DNA from: VRUE01 sp963730315
Lineage (GTDB): Bacteria > Actinomycetota > Thermoleophilia > Solirubrobacterales > 70-9
DNA length: 64,000 nucleotides
Direction of reading: 5' to 3'
Assembly: GCA_963730315.1 (NCBI GenBank)
Contig: CAVSRD010000008.1
Span: 8,116 to 72,115, forward strand
Shown here: one piece after another, positions 8,757 to 17,942 of the stretch
How positions within the stretch are numbered: the first letter of the stretch is position 1
How the letters are laid out: the number at the start of each line of letters is the position of its first letter
The notes under the pieces: generated by a model
What the model was told of the DNA's origin: nothing
Seen by the model: only the letters and a program-made list of their open reading frames with translations
The model's database searches: none
Made by a program: the position numbers and the translations under genes

Positions 8757-9159
8757 GGGGCGGCTTCAGCTCCAGCGCGCAGCCGTTGATGCAGTAGCGC
8801 TCCCCGGTCGGCCCGGGGCCGTCCTCGAACACGTGCCCGAGGTGGGCGTCGCAGTGCTTGCAGACGACCTCGGTGCGGCGCATGAACAGGCTGTTGTCGG
8901 GGCGCAGCTCGACGTGCTCCAGGTGGACCGGCTCGGTGAAGCTGGGCCAGCCGGTGCCGGAGTCGAACTTCGTGTCCGAGGAGAACAGCTCGGTGCCGCA
9001 GCAGACGCAGCTGTAGGTGCCCTCGGCCTTCTCGTCCCAGTGCGGCCCGGTGAAGGCTCGCTCGGTGCTCGCCCTGCGGGTCACCTCGTACTGCTCGGGA
9101 GTGAGCTGCTCGCGCCACTCCTCGTCCGTCTTCTCGACCTTCTTCTTGGTCTCGGTCAT
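8725..9159 (-). CDS. msrB: Peptide-methionine (R)-S-oxide reductase
   Basis: 144 residues. MsrB repairs methionine-R-sulfoxide in oxidised proteins. Two zinc-binding CxxC pairs are seen (CVCCGTELF and CKHCDAHLGH), together with GTGWPSF and the catalytic Cys in GERYCINGCALEL. A good ribosome-binding site (AAGGAG, 6 nt before ATG) supports the start. The C-terminus overlaps the response-regulator gene by 32 nt in antiparallel orientation. Confidence 0.95.
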   Translation of the reverse strand: MTETKKKVEKTDEEWREQLTPEQYEVTRRASTERAFTGPHWDEKAEGTYSCVCCGTELFSSDTKFDSGTGWPSFTEPVHLEHVELRPDNSLFMRRTEVVCKHCDAHLGHVFEDGPGPTGERYCINGCALELKPPPMPSPQRRGS

Positions 9160-9262
9160 CTCGCTCCTTTCGCTCTACATTGAGGGTACGCGGCGCGTCT
9201 AACGAGGATGTGACGGGGTCGCGCCTGCCCAAGCCGCCACTCGGCTTCGGCTGGTCCTTAGG

Positions 9263-10057
9263 ATGCCCGCCGTGACAGCGGCCTTCTACGAGCGGGACGG
9301 CGAGCAATTCCTCGCGACCGAGCTGACGCGGGGGCCGTGGGATCCGGGGGCGCAGCACGCGGGCCCGCCGTCCGCGCTGCTGGGGCGAGAGATCGAGCGG
9401 GTCGAGGGGGGTGAGGGGTTCCAGCTTGGGCGGGTGACGTTCGAGATCCTCAGGCCGGTGCCGATCGGGCCGGTGCGGGTCGAGGCCGGGGTGGTGCGGC
9501 CGGGCAGGAGCGTCCAGATGATCGAGGCCTCGCTGTCCGCCGCGGGCGAGGTGGCTATGAAGGCGAGGGCCTGGCGGCTGCGGACCCATCCGCTCGAGAT
9601 TCCGGAGGGAGTGGTGACCACGCCCCCGGCTCCACGTGGCCCCGAGCAGGGCAGCAAGCCCGGGTTCTTCGATACCGGGCAGGACGTCGGCTACCACACC
9701 GCGATGGAGTGGCGTTCGGTCGGGGGTGGATTTCTGGAGCCCGGACCGGCTACGGTATGGATGCGGATGGGGTGCCGATTGGTGGCCGGGGAGGAGCCGA
9801 CGGCGTTGCAGCGGACGCTGGTGGCGGCGGACGTGGGAAACGGGATCAGCGCGGTGCTCGACTGGCGTCGCTACCTCTTCGTCAACGTCGACCTCAGCGT
9901 CCACCTGGAGCGGCTGCCGGAGGGGGAGTGGGTTTGCGTGGACGCGGTCACGCTGCCACAGCCCAGCGGCGTCGGGACGGCCGAGTCGGTGCTCTCGGAC
10001 CGGCACGGCCGGATCGGCCGCGCAGTCCAGGCGCTGCTGATCGCCGAACGCGGCTGA
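9263..10057 (+). CDS. Acyl-CoA thioesterase-like double hot-dog protein
   Basis: 264 residues with the pattern of the TesB-like acyl-CoA thioesterase superfamily. The opening (FYERDGEQFLATELTRGPW, GAQHAGPPSALLGREIER) leads into the first hot-dog fold, with GRVTFEILRPVPIGPVRVEA as its central strand. A second half (TAMEWRSVGGGFLEPGPATVWMR) follows after about residue 145. The substrate is unknown. ATG 9263 has no clear Shine-Dalgarno; GTG 9272 is an alternative start. The gene stands alone between divergent msrB and a convergent MFS gene. Confidence 0.8.
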   Translation: MPAVTAAFYERDGEQFLATELTRGPWDPGAQHAGPPSALLGREIERVEGGEGFQLGRVTFEILRPVPIGPVRVEAGVVRPGRSVQMIEASLSAAGEVAMKARAWRLRTHPLEIPEGVVTTPPAPRGPEQGSKPGFFDTGQDVGYHTAMEWRSVGGGFLEPGPATVWMRMGCRLVAGEEPTALQRTLVAADVGNGISAVLDWRRYLFVNVDLSVHLERLPEGEWVCVDAVTLPQPSGVGTAESVLSDRHGRIGRAVQALLIAERG

Positions 10058-10128
10058 CTACCAGCCGTCAGTGGCCAGTTTGCCCACGCATACGGTGGCG
10101 AAAGGTTGAGCAGTCGCCGGGAGGGCGG

Positions 10129-11316
10129 TCAGGCGGCTCGACTCGGGGCGGAGCGAATGCGAGAGGAGATCGTCAGGGCGGTGGTGGCCGAAGAGACGAC
10201 GGCGATCGCGGCGGCGAAGAGGAAGGCGCCCTCGTAGTCGCTGAGCGCCGCCGCCACGCCGGCCAGCGGGGCGCCGATGCCGACGCCGGCGTCGAAGAAG
10301 GCGGTGAAGGTGCCGAGGGCGGCGCCGCGCCGCGTCTCCGGGATGCGTTCGACGACGATCAGCGACAGCGACGGGTAGAGCAGCGAGAAGGCGACGCCCA
10401 TCGTCAGCGCGCCGAGCAGCGCCGTGGTAAGGCTGTGGGCGAGCCCGATCAAGGTCAGCCCGAGCGCCTCGCCGAGCGCCGCGACCGCCGCGACTCGGGC
10501 GGGCCCGATCCGGTCGGGGAGGTCGCCGCCGATCAGCCGCGTCAGCACGATCGTTGTCGCGAAGGCGCCGAAAACGGTGGCGCCGTGCCCGGCGCCCCGC
10601 GCTTCCAGGTGGAGGACGACGAAGGCGGCGACCGTCGCGTAGCCGAGCGCCGCGAGGGCCAGAGCGACGCCCGGCCGGACCGCCTCGCGGGCGATCAGCG
10701 GGTGCTGCCCGGCGTGAGCAAGGGGGCGGAACGGGTCGGGCAACCGCAGCGCGATCAGCGCCCCGGCCAGCGGCGCGGCGCCGGCGAAAAGCCAGACCAG
10801 GGTGTAGCCGGAGGAGTGCTGGAGCAGCTCTCCGATCAGCGGCCCGAGGCTGAGCGCCGCCCAGACGGAGAGCCCGTAGAGGCCGATCACCCGCCCGCGC
10901 CGCCCGGGCGGCGCGATGTCGACGATCCAGGCCGAGCCCGCCGTGAACACCGTCCCCTCGCCGGCACCGAGCAGCAGCCGGGCGAAGATCAGCCCCGGCA
11001 CGCCGAGGGGGAGCAGATAGAGGAAGCCGGAGACGGCGACGAGCAGCGAGCCGAGCAGGACCGCCGGCCTGCGCCCGCGGAGGTCGGCGACCCGCCCGGC
11101 GATGGGGCGCAGGAGGAGGCCGGTGATCGCGTAGGAGCCGATCACGATGCCGACCGTGACGTTGCCGGCGCCGAGCGGCCCGTGCACGTAGCGCGGCAGC
11201 ACCGGAAGCACCGCGCCGACCGCGACCAGCGCCGCGAAGGTGACGGCGAAGACGCCCGCGAAGGCGACTCCGGGCCGGTGTACCGGCGCGGGAGGGGCGG
11301 TGGCTGCGTCGCTCAT
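10129..11316 (-). CDS. Major facilitator superfamily transporter
   Basis: 395 residues with about twelve hydrophobic helices. The MFS loop 2-3 signature GRVADLRGRRPAVLLGSLLVA appears at about residues 73-93 and is typical of the drug:H+ antiporter families. It is most likely a proton-driven small-molecule exporter; the substrate cannot be inferred. The start overlaps the stop of the upstream HAD gene by 4 nt, so the two are co-translated. Confidence 0.9.
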   Translation of the reverse strand: MSDAATAPPAPVHRPGVAFAGVFAVTFAALVAVGAVLPVLPRYVHGPLGAGNVTVGIVIGSYAITGLLLRPIAGRVADLRGRRPAVLLGSLLVAVSGFLYLLPLGVPGLIFARLLLGAGEGTVFTAGSAWIVDIAPPGRRGRVIGLYGLSVWAALSLGPLIGELLQHSSGYTLVWLFAGAAPLAGALIALRLPDPFRPLAHAGQHPLIAREAVRPGVALALAALGYATVAAFVVLHLEARGAGHGATVFGAFATTIVLTRLIGGDLPDRIGPARVAAVAALGEALGLTLIGLAHSLTTALLGALTMGVAFSLLYPSLSLIVVERIPETRRGAALGTFTAFFDAGVGIGAPLAGVAAALSDYEGAFLFAAAIAVVSSATTALTISSRIRSAPSRAA

Positions 11317-12101
11317 CCCCGCGCCAGCTCGGCGAGGCTCTCGACCACGTGGTCGGGGGGCGGCACGGCGTTCTCGGCTCGCTCGCGCGAGGTCGCCCCG
11401 CTCAGCACCAGGATCGTCTCCAGCCCGGCCCGGCGGCCGCCCTCGACGTCGGAGGAGACCCGGTCCCCCACCATCGCAACCCGCTCGGCGGCAGCGATCC
11501 GCTCACGCGCCATCTCGAACAGGTGTCGCTCCGGCTTGCCGCCGATCTCCGCCGTCGCGCCGCTCGCCGTCTCCACCGCGGCCAGCACCGCGCCGGTCCC
11601 GGGCCAGGCGCCGCCCGGCATCGGCATCGTCGGGTCGCGGCTGGTGGCCAGTAGCGCCGCGCCGCGCTGCAGCGCCAGGGTCGCGGTCAGCAGCTCCTCG
11701 TAGTCGAAGCCGCGGTGCCCGGAGACGAGCACGGCGTCGGCGCTTCGACCCGCCTCGCCATCGACCAGGTCGAGCCCCGCCGCCTCGACCGCCTCGTGGA
11801 AGGCCGAGGCGCCGATCGCGAACGCGGTGCCGCCTCGGCCGACGCGCTCCGCCGCCAGCCGAGCGGTCACCTCCCCGGCGGTTACGACCCGGGCCCCGTC
11901 GACGGCGACCCCGGCCTCCGCCAGCCGCTCCGCGTAGGAAGACGGCGGCCTTCCCGGGTTGTTGGTGACGAAGACGATCTCCTTGTCAGCCTCCAGCAGG
12001 GAGCGCAGCGTCTCGGCCGAGCCGGGCACCATCTCCCGCCCCACCCACACGACGCCGTCGAGGTCGATCAGGAACCCGTCGAATTCGTCTGCCAGCGCCA
12101 C
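11313..12101 (-). CDS. HAD-superfamily class IIA phosphatase (NagD/phosphoglycolate phosphatase-like)
   Basis: 262 residues. HAD motif I is GFLIDLDGVVWVG (nucleophile and acid Asp), motif II is VFVTNNPGR, and the C-terminal motifs are IGGKPERHLFEMA (Lys) and MVGDRVSSDVEGGRRAGL (acidic pair). The C2-type cap between motifs II and III places it in the NagD/p-nitrophenylphosphatase group, which acts on phosphoglycolate, nucleotides or sugar phosphates. It is followed by and overlaps the MFS gene. Confidence 0.92.
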   Translation of the reverse strand: MALADEFDGFLIDLDGVVWVGREMVPGSAETLRSLLEADKEIVFVTNNPGRPPSSYAERLAEAGVAVDGARVVTAGEVTARLAAERVGRGGTAFAIGASAFHEAVEAAGLDLVDGEAGRSADAVLVSGHRGFDYEELLTATLALQRGAALLATSRDPTMPMPGGAWPGTGAVLAAVETASGATAEIGGKPERHLFEMARERIAAAERVAMVGDRVSSDVEGGRRAGLETILVLSGATSRERAENAVPPPDHVVESLAELARG

Positions 12102-12149
12102 CGGACGGTTCAGGCTATTGGAGCCCGTCGGCCCGCTACCGTGCTCGGA

Positions 12150-12881
12150 GTGAGCTTGGACGGCAAGGTGGTGATCGCCGAGGGCCTATCGCGGCGCTTC
12201 GGCGAGGGTGAGGCCGCGGTCGACGCGCTGGTCGATGTCAGCACCGCCTTCGACCGCAACCGCTTCACGGCGATCATGGGGCCGTCCGGGTCGGGAAAGT
12301 CGACCCTGATGCACATCCTTGCCGGACTCGACCGGCCGACCGCGGGCACGGTGGTCCTCGACGGCGAGGAGATCACCGGCCTCGACGACGGCGCCCTGAC
12401 CAAACTGCGCCGCGACAAGCTCGGCTTCGTCTTCCAGTTCTTCAACTTGCTGCCGGTCCTCAGCGCCGAGGAGAACCTGGTGCTGCCGCTCTCGATCGCC
12501 GGCCGCAGCCCCGACCGCGACTGGCTGGAGCGGCTGATCCGCACGGTCGGCCTCGAGGACCGCCGCGACCATCGCCCCTCGGAGCTGTCCGGCGGCCAGC
12601 AGCAGCGAGTCGCGGTCGCCCGCGCCCTGGTCTCCAAGCCGGCGGTCGTCTTCGCAGACGAGCCGACCGGCAACCTCGACTCGAAGGCGAGCGAGGACGT
12701 GTTGCGGCTGTTGCGCCAGGCGGTCGACGAGTTCGGCCAGACCGTCGTCATGGTCACCCACGATCCGGCCGGCGCCGCCCACGCCGACCGCCTGATCATG
12801 CTCCGCGACGGCCGCATCGTCCACGACGCGGCGCCGGGCTCGGCCGACGAGGTGATCGAGCTGACCAAGCAGATCGGCTGA
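12150..12881 (+). CDS. ABC transporter ATP-binding protein (MacB/LolD type)
   Basis: 243 residues with a complete ATPase: Walker A GPSGSGKST, Q-loop FVFQFFNLLPVLSAEENL, signature LSGGQQQRVAVARAL, Walker B VVFADEPTGNLD and switch His in VMVTHDP. The FNLLPVLSAEEN and TGNLDSKASEDVL patterns are those of LolD/MacB ATPases, which pair with FtsX-like permeases. The next gene is such a permease, 6 nt downstream. Two GTG starts (12141, 12150) are possible, and I prefer the shorter one. Confidence 0.94.
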   Translation: MSLDGKVVIAEGLSRRFGEGEAAVDALVDVSTAFDRNRFTAIMGPSGSGKSTLMHILAGLDRPTAGTVVLDGEEITGLDDGALTKLRRDKLGFVFQFFNLLPVLSAEENLVLPLSIAGRSPDRDWLERLIRTVGLEDRRDHRPSELSGGQQQRVAVARALVSKPAVVFADEPTGNLDSKASEDVLRLLRQAVDEFGQTVVMVTHDPAGAAHADRLIMLRDGRIVHDAAPGSADEVIELTKQIG

Positions 12882-12887
12882 GCGCCG

Positions 12888-15437
12888 GTGACGGGCCTCG
12901 CTCTCAGGAGCCTCTGGGCGCGCCGGGTGCGGGCGCTGGCGACGACCTTCGCGGTGGTGATCGGCGTCGCCTTCGTCGCCGGCTCCTACGTCCTCACCGA
13001 CACGATCTTCGCCGCCTTCGACGAAATCTTCAGCGAGTCGCTGAAGGGGACCAGCGTCGTGATCACCGCCAGGAACCCGGTCGAGCAGGAGAGCGGCGAA
13101 GTGCCGACGGTCCCCGCCGCGCTGCTGGCCAGGGTGCGAGGGACGCCGGGAGTGCGCCTCGCCGCCGGGGCGATCTTCACGCCGGGCGGCTTCTTCGACT
13201 CCGAAGGCGACGTGATCGGGACCAAGTTCGCCCCCAAGTTCATCTCCTCGACCCTGCCCGACGGCCTCGAGTCGCTGACCTACCTCGACGGCCACCCGCC
13301 GCGCGGGCCGGGCGAAGCCTCGATCGACAAGGCCGCCGCGGAAGCCGCCGGCCTCGCGCTCGGCGAACCGCTGCGGATCGTCGGCCAGGGCAGGGCCCGC
13401 TCCTTCCGCCTGGTCGGCTTCACCCGGCTCGGCAGCGCTTCCTTCGGCGGCGCCAGCATCGCCCAGGTGACGCTGCCGGTCGCCCAGCGGCTGACCCACA
13501 AGCGCGGTCGCTTCGACCAGATCTCGGTCGCCGCCCGCGAGGGGGTTTCGCCGACGGCGCTGAAGAGACGGCTCGAACGCGCCCTGCCCCGCTCGGCGCG
13601 GGTCGAGACCGGGACGGAGAAAGCCGCTCGCAGCTCGGAAGAGATCCGCGAAAGCCTCGGCTTCCTGTCGACCCTGCTGCTGGTCTTCGGCTTCGTTGCC
13701 GTGCTGGTCGGTGCCTTCCTGATCTTCAACACCTTCTCGATCACGGTCGCCCAGCGCGTGTCCGAGTTCGGCTTGTTGCGCACGCTCGGCGCCTCGCGGC
13801 CGCAGATCCTCGCCTCGGTCGCGATCGAGGCGGTGGCGATCGGGCTGTGCGGCGCGCTCGTCGGCATCCCCGGTGGCTTTGCCGCCGCCGCCGGGCTGAA
13901 CGCGCTCTTCGAGGCGGTCGGGGTCGATCTGCCCACCACCGGACTGGTGATGGAGACGCGGACGATCGCCATCGCGCTGGCGGTCGGGATCGCCGTCACC
14001 CTGGTCTCCTCGCTGGTCCCGGCGCTGCGCTCGACCCGGGTGCCGCCGATCGCCGCCCTGCAGGCCTACGCGCCGCCGGCCGGCGGGCGGCGCCAGCTCG
14101 CCTACGCCGCCCTCTCCGTCCTGCTCGGCCTCGCCGGCCTGGCGGTCCTCTCGATCGGCCTGTTCGGCGGCGGCGGCGCCGACACCAGGGCCGGGCTGAT
14201 CGGCGCCGGCGCGGTGGTGATCGTGCTCGGCGTCTCGCTGTTCAGCCCGCGGCTGGTGCCGCCGCTGGCGACGATCGCCGGCTGGCCGCTGGAGCGCCTG
14301 CGACGGCTCACCGGCCGGCTGGCGCGGGAGAACTCGCAGCGCAACCCGAGCCGCACCGCGGTCACCGCGGCGGCGCTGATGATCGGCCTGGCGCTGGTCA
14401 CCTTCGTCACCGTCTTCGCCGCCGGCCTGAAGAGCTCGGTCGCCCAGGTGATCGACGAGAACTTCGCCGGCGGGTTGGTGATCGAGAACGGCGACGGCTT
14501 CTCGCCGATCCCGGCCGGGGCCGCCGCGGCGGCGCGCAAGGTCCCCGGCGTGGAGCTGGTCGCGACGGTGCGCTCGGCCGAAGCGAAGCTGCTCGGCGGC
14601 GGCGCTAAGGCGAAAGTCAGCGCGCCGACGCCCGACATCGGTGAGGCGGTGGAGCTGGAATGGAAGCGGGGCGGCCCGGCGACGCTGCGCAACCTCGGGG
14701 AAGGCGAAGCGGTCCTCTCCGAGTCGTTTGCGTCCGACCACGGTCTCGGGCCCGGCGATCGCTTCCGGCTGCTCACCCAGACCGGCGCGCGGCCGAGCTT
14801 CCGCGTCGCCGGCGAGTTCTCCTCGAAGCTGAAAATCTTCGGCAGCGTCCTCATCACCCAGCCGACGATGACCCGCGCCTTCGACCAGACTGAGGACACG
14901 GTCGACTTCGTCAAGACCGAGCCGGGGGCGGACGCCGCCCGGGTCCAGGCGCTGCTCACCGCCGGCGCGGAACGCGCCTTCCCGACCGCCGAAGTGCTCA
15001 ACCAGCAGGAACTGAAGGAAAGCCGCGAAACCGAAATCGACCGGCTCGTGAGCTTCTTCTACGTGCTGCTGGCGCTGGCGATCGTCATCTCCCTGTTCGG
15101 GATCGCCAACACGCTGGCGCTCTCGATCCACGAGCGCACCCGCGAGCTGGGGATGCTGCGGGCGATCGGCATGTCACGACGCCAGGTGCGGACGATGATC
15201 CGCTACGAGGCGGTGATCACGGCGCTGATCGGAGCGATCCTCGGGATGGCCCTCGGGGTGGTCTTCGCGGCGCTCGTCTCCCGGCCCCTGAAGGACGAAG
15301 GGTTCGCGCTCTCCTACCCGATCGGGTCGCTGGTCGCGCTGCTCGTTCTCGCCGGGCTGGCGGGGGTGCTGGCAGCCGGCCCGCCGGCGCGGCGGGCGGC
15401 CCGGCTCGACGTGCTCGAGTCGCTCCAATACGAGTAG
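12888..15437 (+). CDS. FtsX-like ABC transporter permease (two-domain)
   Basis: 849 residues. An N-terminal helix (about 15-35) is followed by a large MacB-type periplasmic domain (about 45-250) and three helices of the first FtsX domain (FLIFNTFSITVAQRVSEFGLLRTLGA). A middle helix pair precedes a second periplasmic domain and a final FtsX domain (FGIANTLALSIHERTRELGMLRAIGMSRRQV is its hallmark region). The duplicated FtsX architecture is typical of actinobacterial MacB-like exporters. It probably works with the ATPase just upstream to move lipids, peptides or lipoproteins. The start is GTG. Confidence 0.93.
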   Translation: MTGLALRSLWARRVRALATTFAVVIGVAFVAGSYVLTDTIFAAFDEIFSESLKGTSVVITARNPVEQESGEVPTVPAALLARVRGTPGVRLAAGAIFTPGGFFDSEGDVIGTKFAPKFISSTLPDGLESLTYLDGHPPRGPGEASIDKAAAEAAGLALGEPLRIVGQGRARSFRLVGFTRLGSASFGGASIAQVTLPVAQRLTHKRGRFDQISVAAREGVSPTALKRRLERALPRSARVETGTEKAARSSEEIRESLGFLSTLLLVFGFVAVLVGAFLIFNTFSITVAQRVSEFGLLRTLGASRPQILASVAIEAVAIGLCGALVGIPGGFAAAAGLNALFEAVGVDLPTTGLVMETRTIAIALAVGIAVTLVSSLVPALRSTRVPPIAALQAYAPPAGGRRQLAYAALSVLLGLAGLAVLSIGLFGGGGADTRAGLIGAGAVVIVLGVSLFSPRLVPPLATIAGWPLERLRRLTGRLARENSQRNPSRTAVTAAALMIGLALVTFVTVFAAGLKSSVAQVIDENFAGGLVIENGDGFSPIPAGAAAAARKVPGVELVATVRSAEAKLLGGGAKAKVSAPTPDIGEAVELEWKRGGPATLRNLGEGEAVLSESFASDHGLGPGDRFRLLTQTGARPSFRVAGEFSSKLKIFGSVLITQPTMTRAFDQTEDTVDFVKTEPGADAARVQALLTAGAERAFPTAEVLNQQELKESRETEIDRLVSFFYVLLALAIVISLFGIANTLALSIHERTRELGMLRAIGMSRRQVRTMIRYEAVITALIGAILGMALGVVFAALVSRPLKDEGFALSYPIGSLVALLVLAGLAGVLAAGPPARRAARLDVLESLQYE

Positions 15438-15461
15438 CGGCGGGCGGCGCCGGGGCGGCGT

Positions 15462-16523
15462 TCAGCCGGCCAGGCCGAGGCGCAGCGCGCCGGCCAGCTC
15501 GAGCATCGCGGCGCGGGCACTGCGGTTGACCCCGGTCAGGTTGGCGAAGCCGTGGATCAGCTCGGGATGGCGGCGCAGCGCCACCCTGACGCCGGCGGCG
15601 CGCATCCGCTCCGCGTACGCCTCGCCCTCGTCGCGCAGCGGGTCGAAGCCGGCGGTCGCCACGTAGGCCGGCGGCAGGTTGGAGTGGTCGGCGGCGCGCA
15701 GCACCGAGACGCGCGGGTCCTCGCGCATCGCCGGCTCGGGCAGGTAGTGCCGCTCGAACCAGTCCATGTCCGCCTTGGTCAGCAGGAACCCGACCGCGAA
15801 CAGGTCGCGCGAGCGCCGCCTCCCGATCGCATCGGTCGGCGGGTAGAGCAGAGCCTGCATCGCCGGGCGGGGACCGTCGCCGTCGCGGGCGAGGAGGCTG
15901 ACCGCGGCCGCCAGGTTGCCGCCGGCGCTGTCGCCGCCGACCGCGATCCGCGCCGGGTCGGCGCCGATCTCCGTCGCCGACTCCGCGGCCCAGCGGAAGG
16001 CGGCGAGCGCGTCTTCGATCGGGGCGGGGAAGGGGTGCTCGGGGGCAAGCCGGTAGCCGGCGGAGAGGACGGCGGCGCCGCTGTGGGCGGCGAGGAGGCG
16101 GCAGGCCTCCTTGTGCGTGTCGAGGCCGCCGATCGTCCAGCCGCCGCCGTGGAAGTAGACGAGCAGCGGCCGGGGCGGCGGAGCGGCGGCGTGGGGTACG
16201 TAGAGCCGCGCCGGGATGTTCCCGGCCGGGCCCGGAATCGACCGCGCCTCGACCCGCTCCATTCGCGGGAACCGCCCGGCGACCGCCGCGGCGCCGGCCC
16301 GGTAGTCCGCCCGCGCCTGCTCGAGGCTGCGGCCCTCGGCGACCGAGACCAGGCCGTTCAGCCTCATCATCCCCAGCAGCGCATGCATTTCGGGGTCCAG
16401 CTCGAGCCCGTCGAGCCGTGGCGGTGGCCCGAACGCGAGCCGCTGCAGCCAGCGCGGCGCCCCGCAGGCGAGGCGGAGCACCCGGTGCTCGATTCGCGGC
16501 GGGAGGCGGACTGGGTAGGCCAC
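15462..16523 (-). CDS. Alpha/beta hydrolase of the hormone-sensitive lipase family
   Basis: 353 residues. The oxyanion-hole motif HGGGW (in LLVYFHGGGWTIGG) and nucleophile elbow GGDSAGGN define the HSL (bacterial family IV esterase) group. The later Asp (TAGFDPLRDEGEAY) and His (LIHGFANL) complete the triad. It likely hydrolyses short or medium acyl esters. It is convergent with the ABC permease and divergent from the P450, separated from the latter by 63 nt. Confidence 0.92.
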   Translation of the reverse strand: MAYPVRLPPRIEHRVLRLACGAPRWLQRLAFGPPPRLDGLELDPEMHALLGMMRLNGLVSVAEGRSLEQARADYRAGAAAVAGRFPRMERVEARSIPGPAGNIPARLYVPHAAAPPPRPLLVYFHGGGWTIGGLDTHKEACRLLAAHSGAAVLSAGYRLAPEHPFPAPIEDALAAFRWAAESATEIGADPARIAVGGDSAGGNLAAAVSLLARDGDGPRPAMQALLYPPTDAIGRRRSRDLFAVGFLLTKADMDWFERHYLPEPAMREDPRVSVLRAADHSNLPPAYVATAGFDPLRDEGEAYAERMRAAGVRVALRRHPELIHGFANLTGVNRSARAAMLELAGALRLGLAG

Positions 16524-16586
16524 GGTTCCAGCCTACGTCAGCACGGGGCTCACCCTGCCGTTGCCGCAAGCTATACCGTGGTTCAT

Positions 16587-17936
16587 ATGGAGGCGGTGAC
16601 GACAACCGCCCGGCGGCCGGCGGGCGCGGCGCCGAGGAAGCGCCGCCTACCACCCGGCCCGTCGCTGCCGCGCGTCGTGCAGACGGCGATCTGGTCGCGG
16701 CAGGCGCGGCGGCTGCTCTACGCCTGCCAGGATCGCTACGGCGACATCTTCACGCTGAAGATCCTCGGCGAGACCTGGGCGGTTCTGGCCGACCCCGAGG
16801 ACGTCAAGCAGGTCTTCACCGGCGATCCGCGCGTATTCCACGCCGGCGAGGGCAATGAGTTGCTGGCGCCGCTGCTCGGCCCGTACTCGCTGCTCGTGCT
16901 TGACGAGGACGAGCACCTGAGCCAGCGCAAGCTGCTGCTGCCGCCGTTCCACGGAAGGCGCATGCAGGCCTATGAGGCGATCATGGCGGAGATCGCCGAG
17001 CGCGAGATCTCCTCCTGGCCGAGCGGCGAGCCTCACGCGCTGCGCCCGCGCATGCAGGCGCTCACCCTGGAGATCATCCTGCGCACCGTCTTCGGCGCCC
17101 GCGAGGGCGAGGGGCTCGCGGAGCTGCGCGACGCCCTGCGCCACTACCTCGAGCTGCTAAGCGACCCGCGCCAGCTGCTGCCCGTAACCCTGCTGGGCCC
17201 GCAGCGGATCCGCCGCCTGCCCTGGTTCCGGCGGGCGATGGACCGGGTCGACGCCCTGATCTTCCGCGAGATCGCCGCCCGCAAGCGCGCCGAAGACCTG
17301 GACGAGCGCGACGACGTCCTCTCGATGCTGGTCGGCGCCCGCCACGAGGACGGCAGCCCGATGAGCGAGGCGGAGATGCGCGACGAGCTGCTCACGCTGC
17401 TCACCGCCGGCCACGAGACGACCGCGACCTCGCTCGCCTGGGCGGTCGAGCGGCTGAGCCGCCATCCGCAGAAGCTGGAGCGGTTGCGCGAGGAGGTCGG
17501 GACCGGCGGTGAGGGGGAGGACGCCTACCTGAACGCGACGATCCAGGAGACGCTGCGCCTACGACCGGTGATCTCGATCGTCCTCCGCCGCCTCGCCGAG
17601 CCGGTCGAGATCGCCGGCTACGAGCTGCCGGCCGGGGTCGCGGTCGTGCCCTCCGTCTACCTCGTCCACCGCAACCCGGAGGTCTACCCGGACCCCCAGG
17701 CCTTCCTGCCCGAGCGCTTCCTGGACAAGCCGCCGGGCACCTACACCTGGATCCCCTTCGGCGGCGGCGTCCGTCGCTGCCTCGGCGCCTCCTTCGCCCA
17801 GTTCGAGATGGCGGTGGTCCTGAGAGAGCTGGTCAGGCGTTGGCGGGTCCGCCCCGTCAACCCGCGGTCCGAGCGGATCTACCGCCGCGCGATCACCGAG
17901 ACGCCGCGCCACAACGCCACCGTGATCCTCGACTGA
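16587..17936 (+). CDS. Cytochrome P450
   Basis: 449 residues with all P450 marks: I-helix AGHETTATSLAW (proton-relay Thr), ExxR in QETLRLRP, the PERFL meander and the haem loop FGGGVRRCLGASFAQFEM with its Cys thiolate. The proline-rich start RRLPPGPSLPRVV resembles P450s that act on lipophilic substrates. The substrate is unknown and no ferredoxin or ferredoxin reductase gene is adjacent. TATACC lies 9 nt before the ATG, so transcription may start at or just before the start codon. The gene ends 6 nt from the convergent nrdJ stop. Confidence 0.95.
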   Translation: MEAVTTTARRPAGAAPRKRRLPPGPSLPRVVQTAIWSRQARRLLYACQDRYGDIFTLKILGETWAVLADPEDVKQVFTGDPRVFHAGEGNELLAPLLGPYSLLVLDEDEHLSQRKLLLPPFHGRRMQAYEAIMAEIAEREISSWPSGEPHALRPRMQALTLEIILRTVFGAREGEGLAELRDALRHYLELLSDPRQLLPVTLLGPQRIRRLPWFRRAMDRVDALIFREIAARKRAEDLDERDDVLSMLVGARHEDGSPMSEAEMRDELLTLLTAGHETTATSLAWAVERLSRHPQKLERLREEVGTGGEGEDAYLNATIQETLRLRPVISIVLRRLAEPVEIAGYELPAGVAVVPSVYLVHRNPEVYPDPQAFLPERFLDKPPGTYTWIPFGGGVRRCLGASFAQFEMAVVLRELVRRWRVRPVNPRSERIYRRAITETPRHNATVILD

Positions 17937-17942
17937 CTCGGC

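Noticed and set aside
12186..15131. A 981-residue minus-strand open frame opposite the ABC transporter genes
   Set aside because: It has a low-complexity Gln/Arg/Gly/Asp composition typical of antisense high-GC frames. The plus-strand ATPase and FtsX permease are complete with all motifs.
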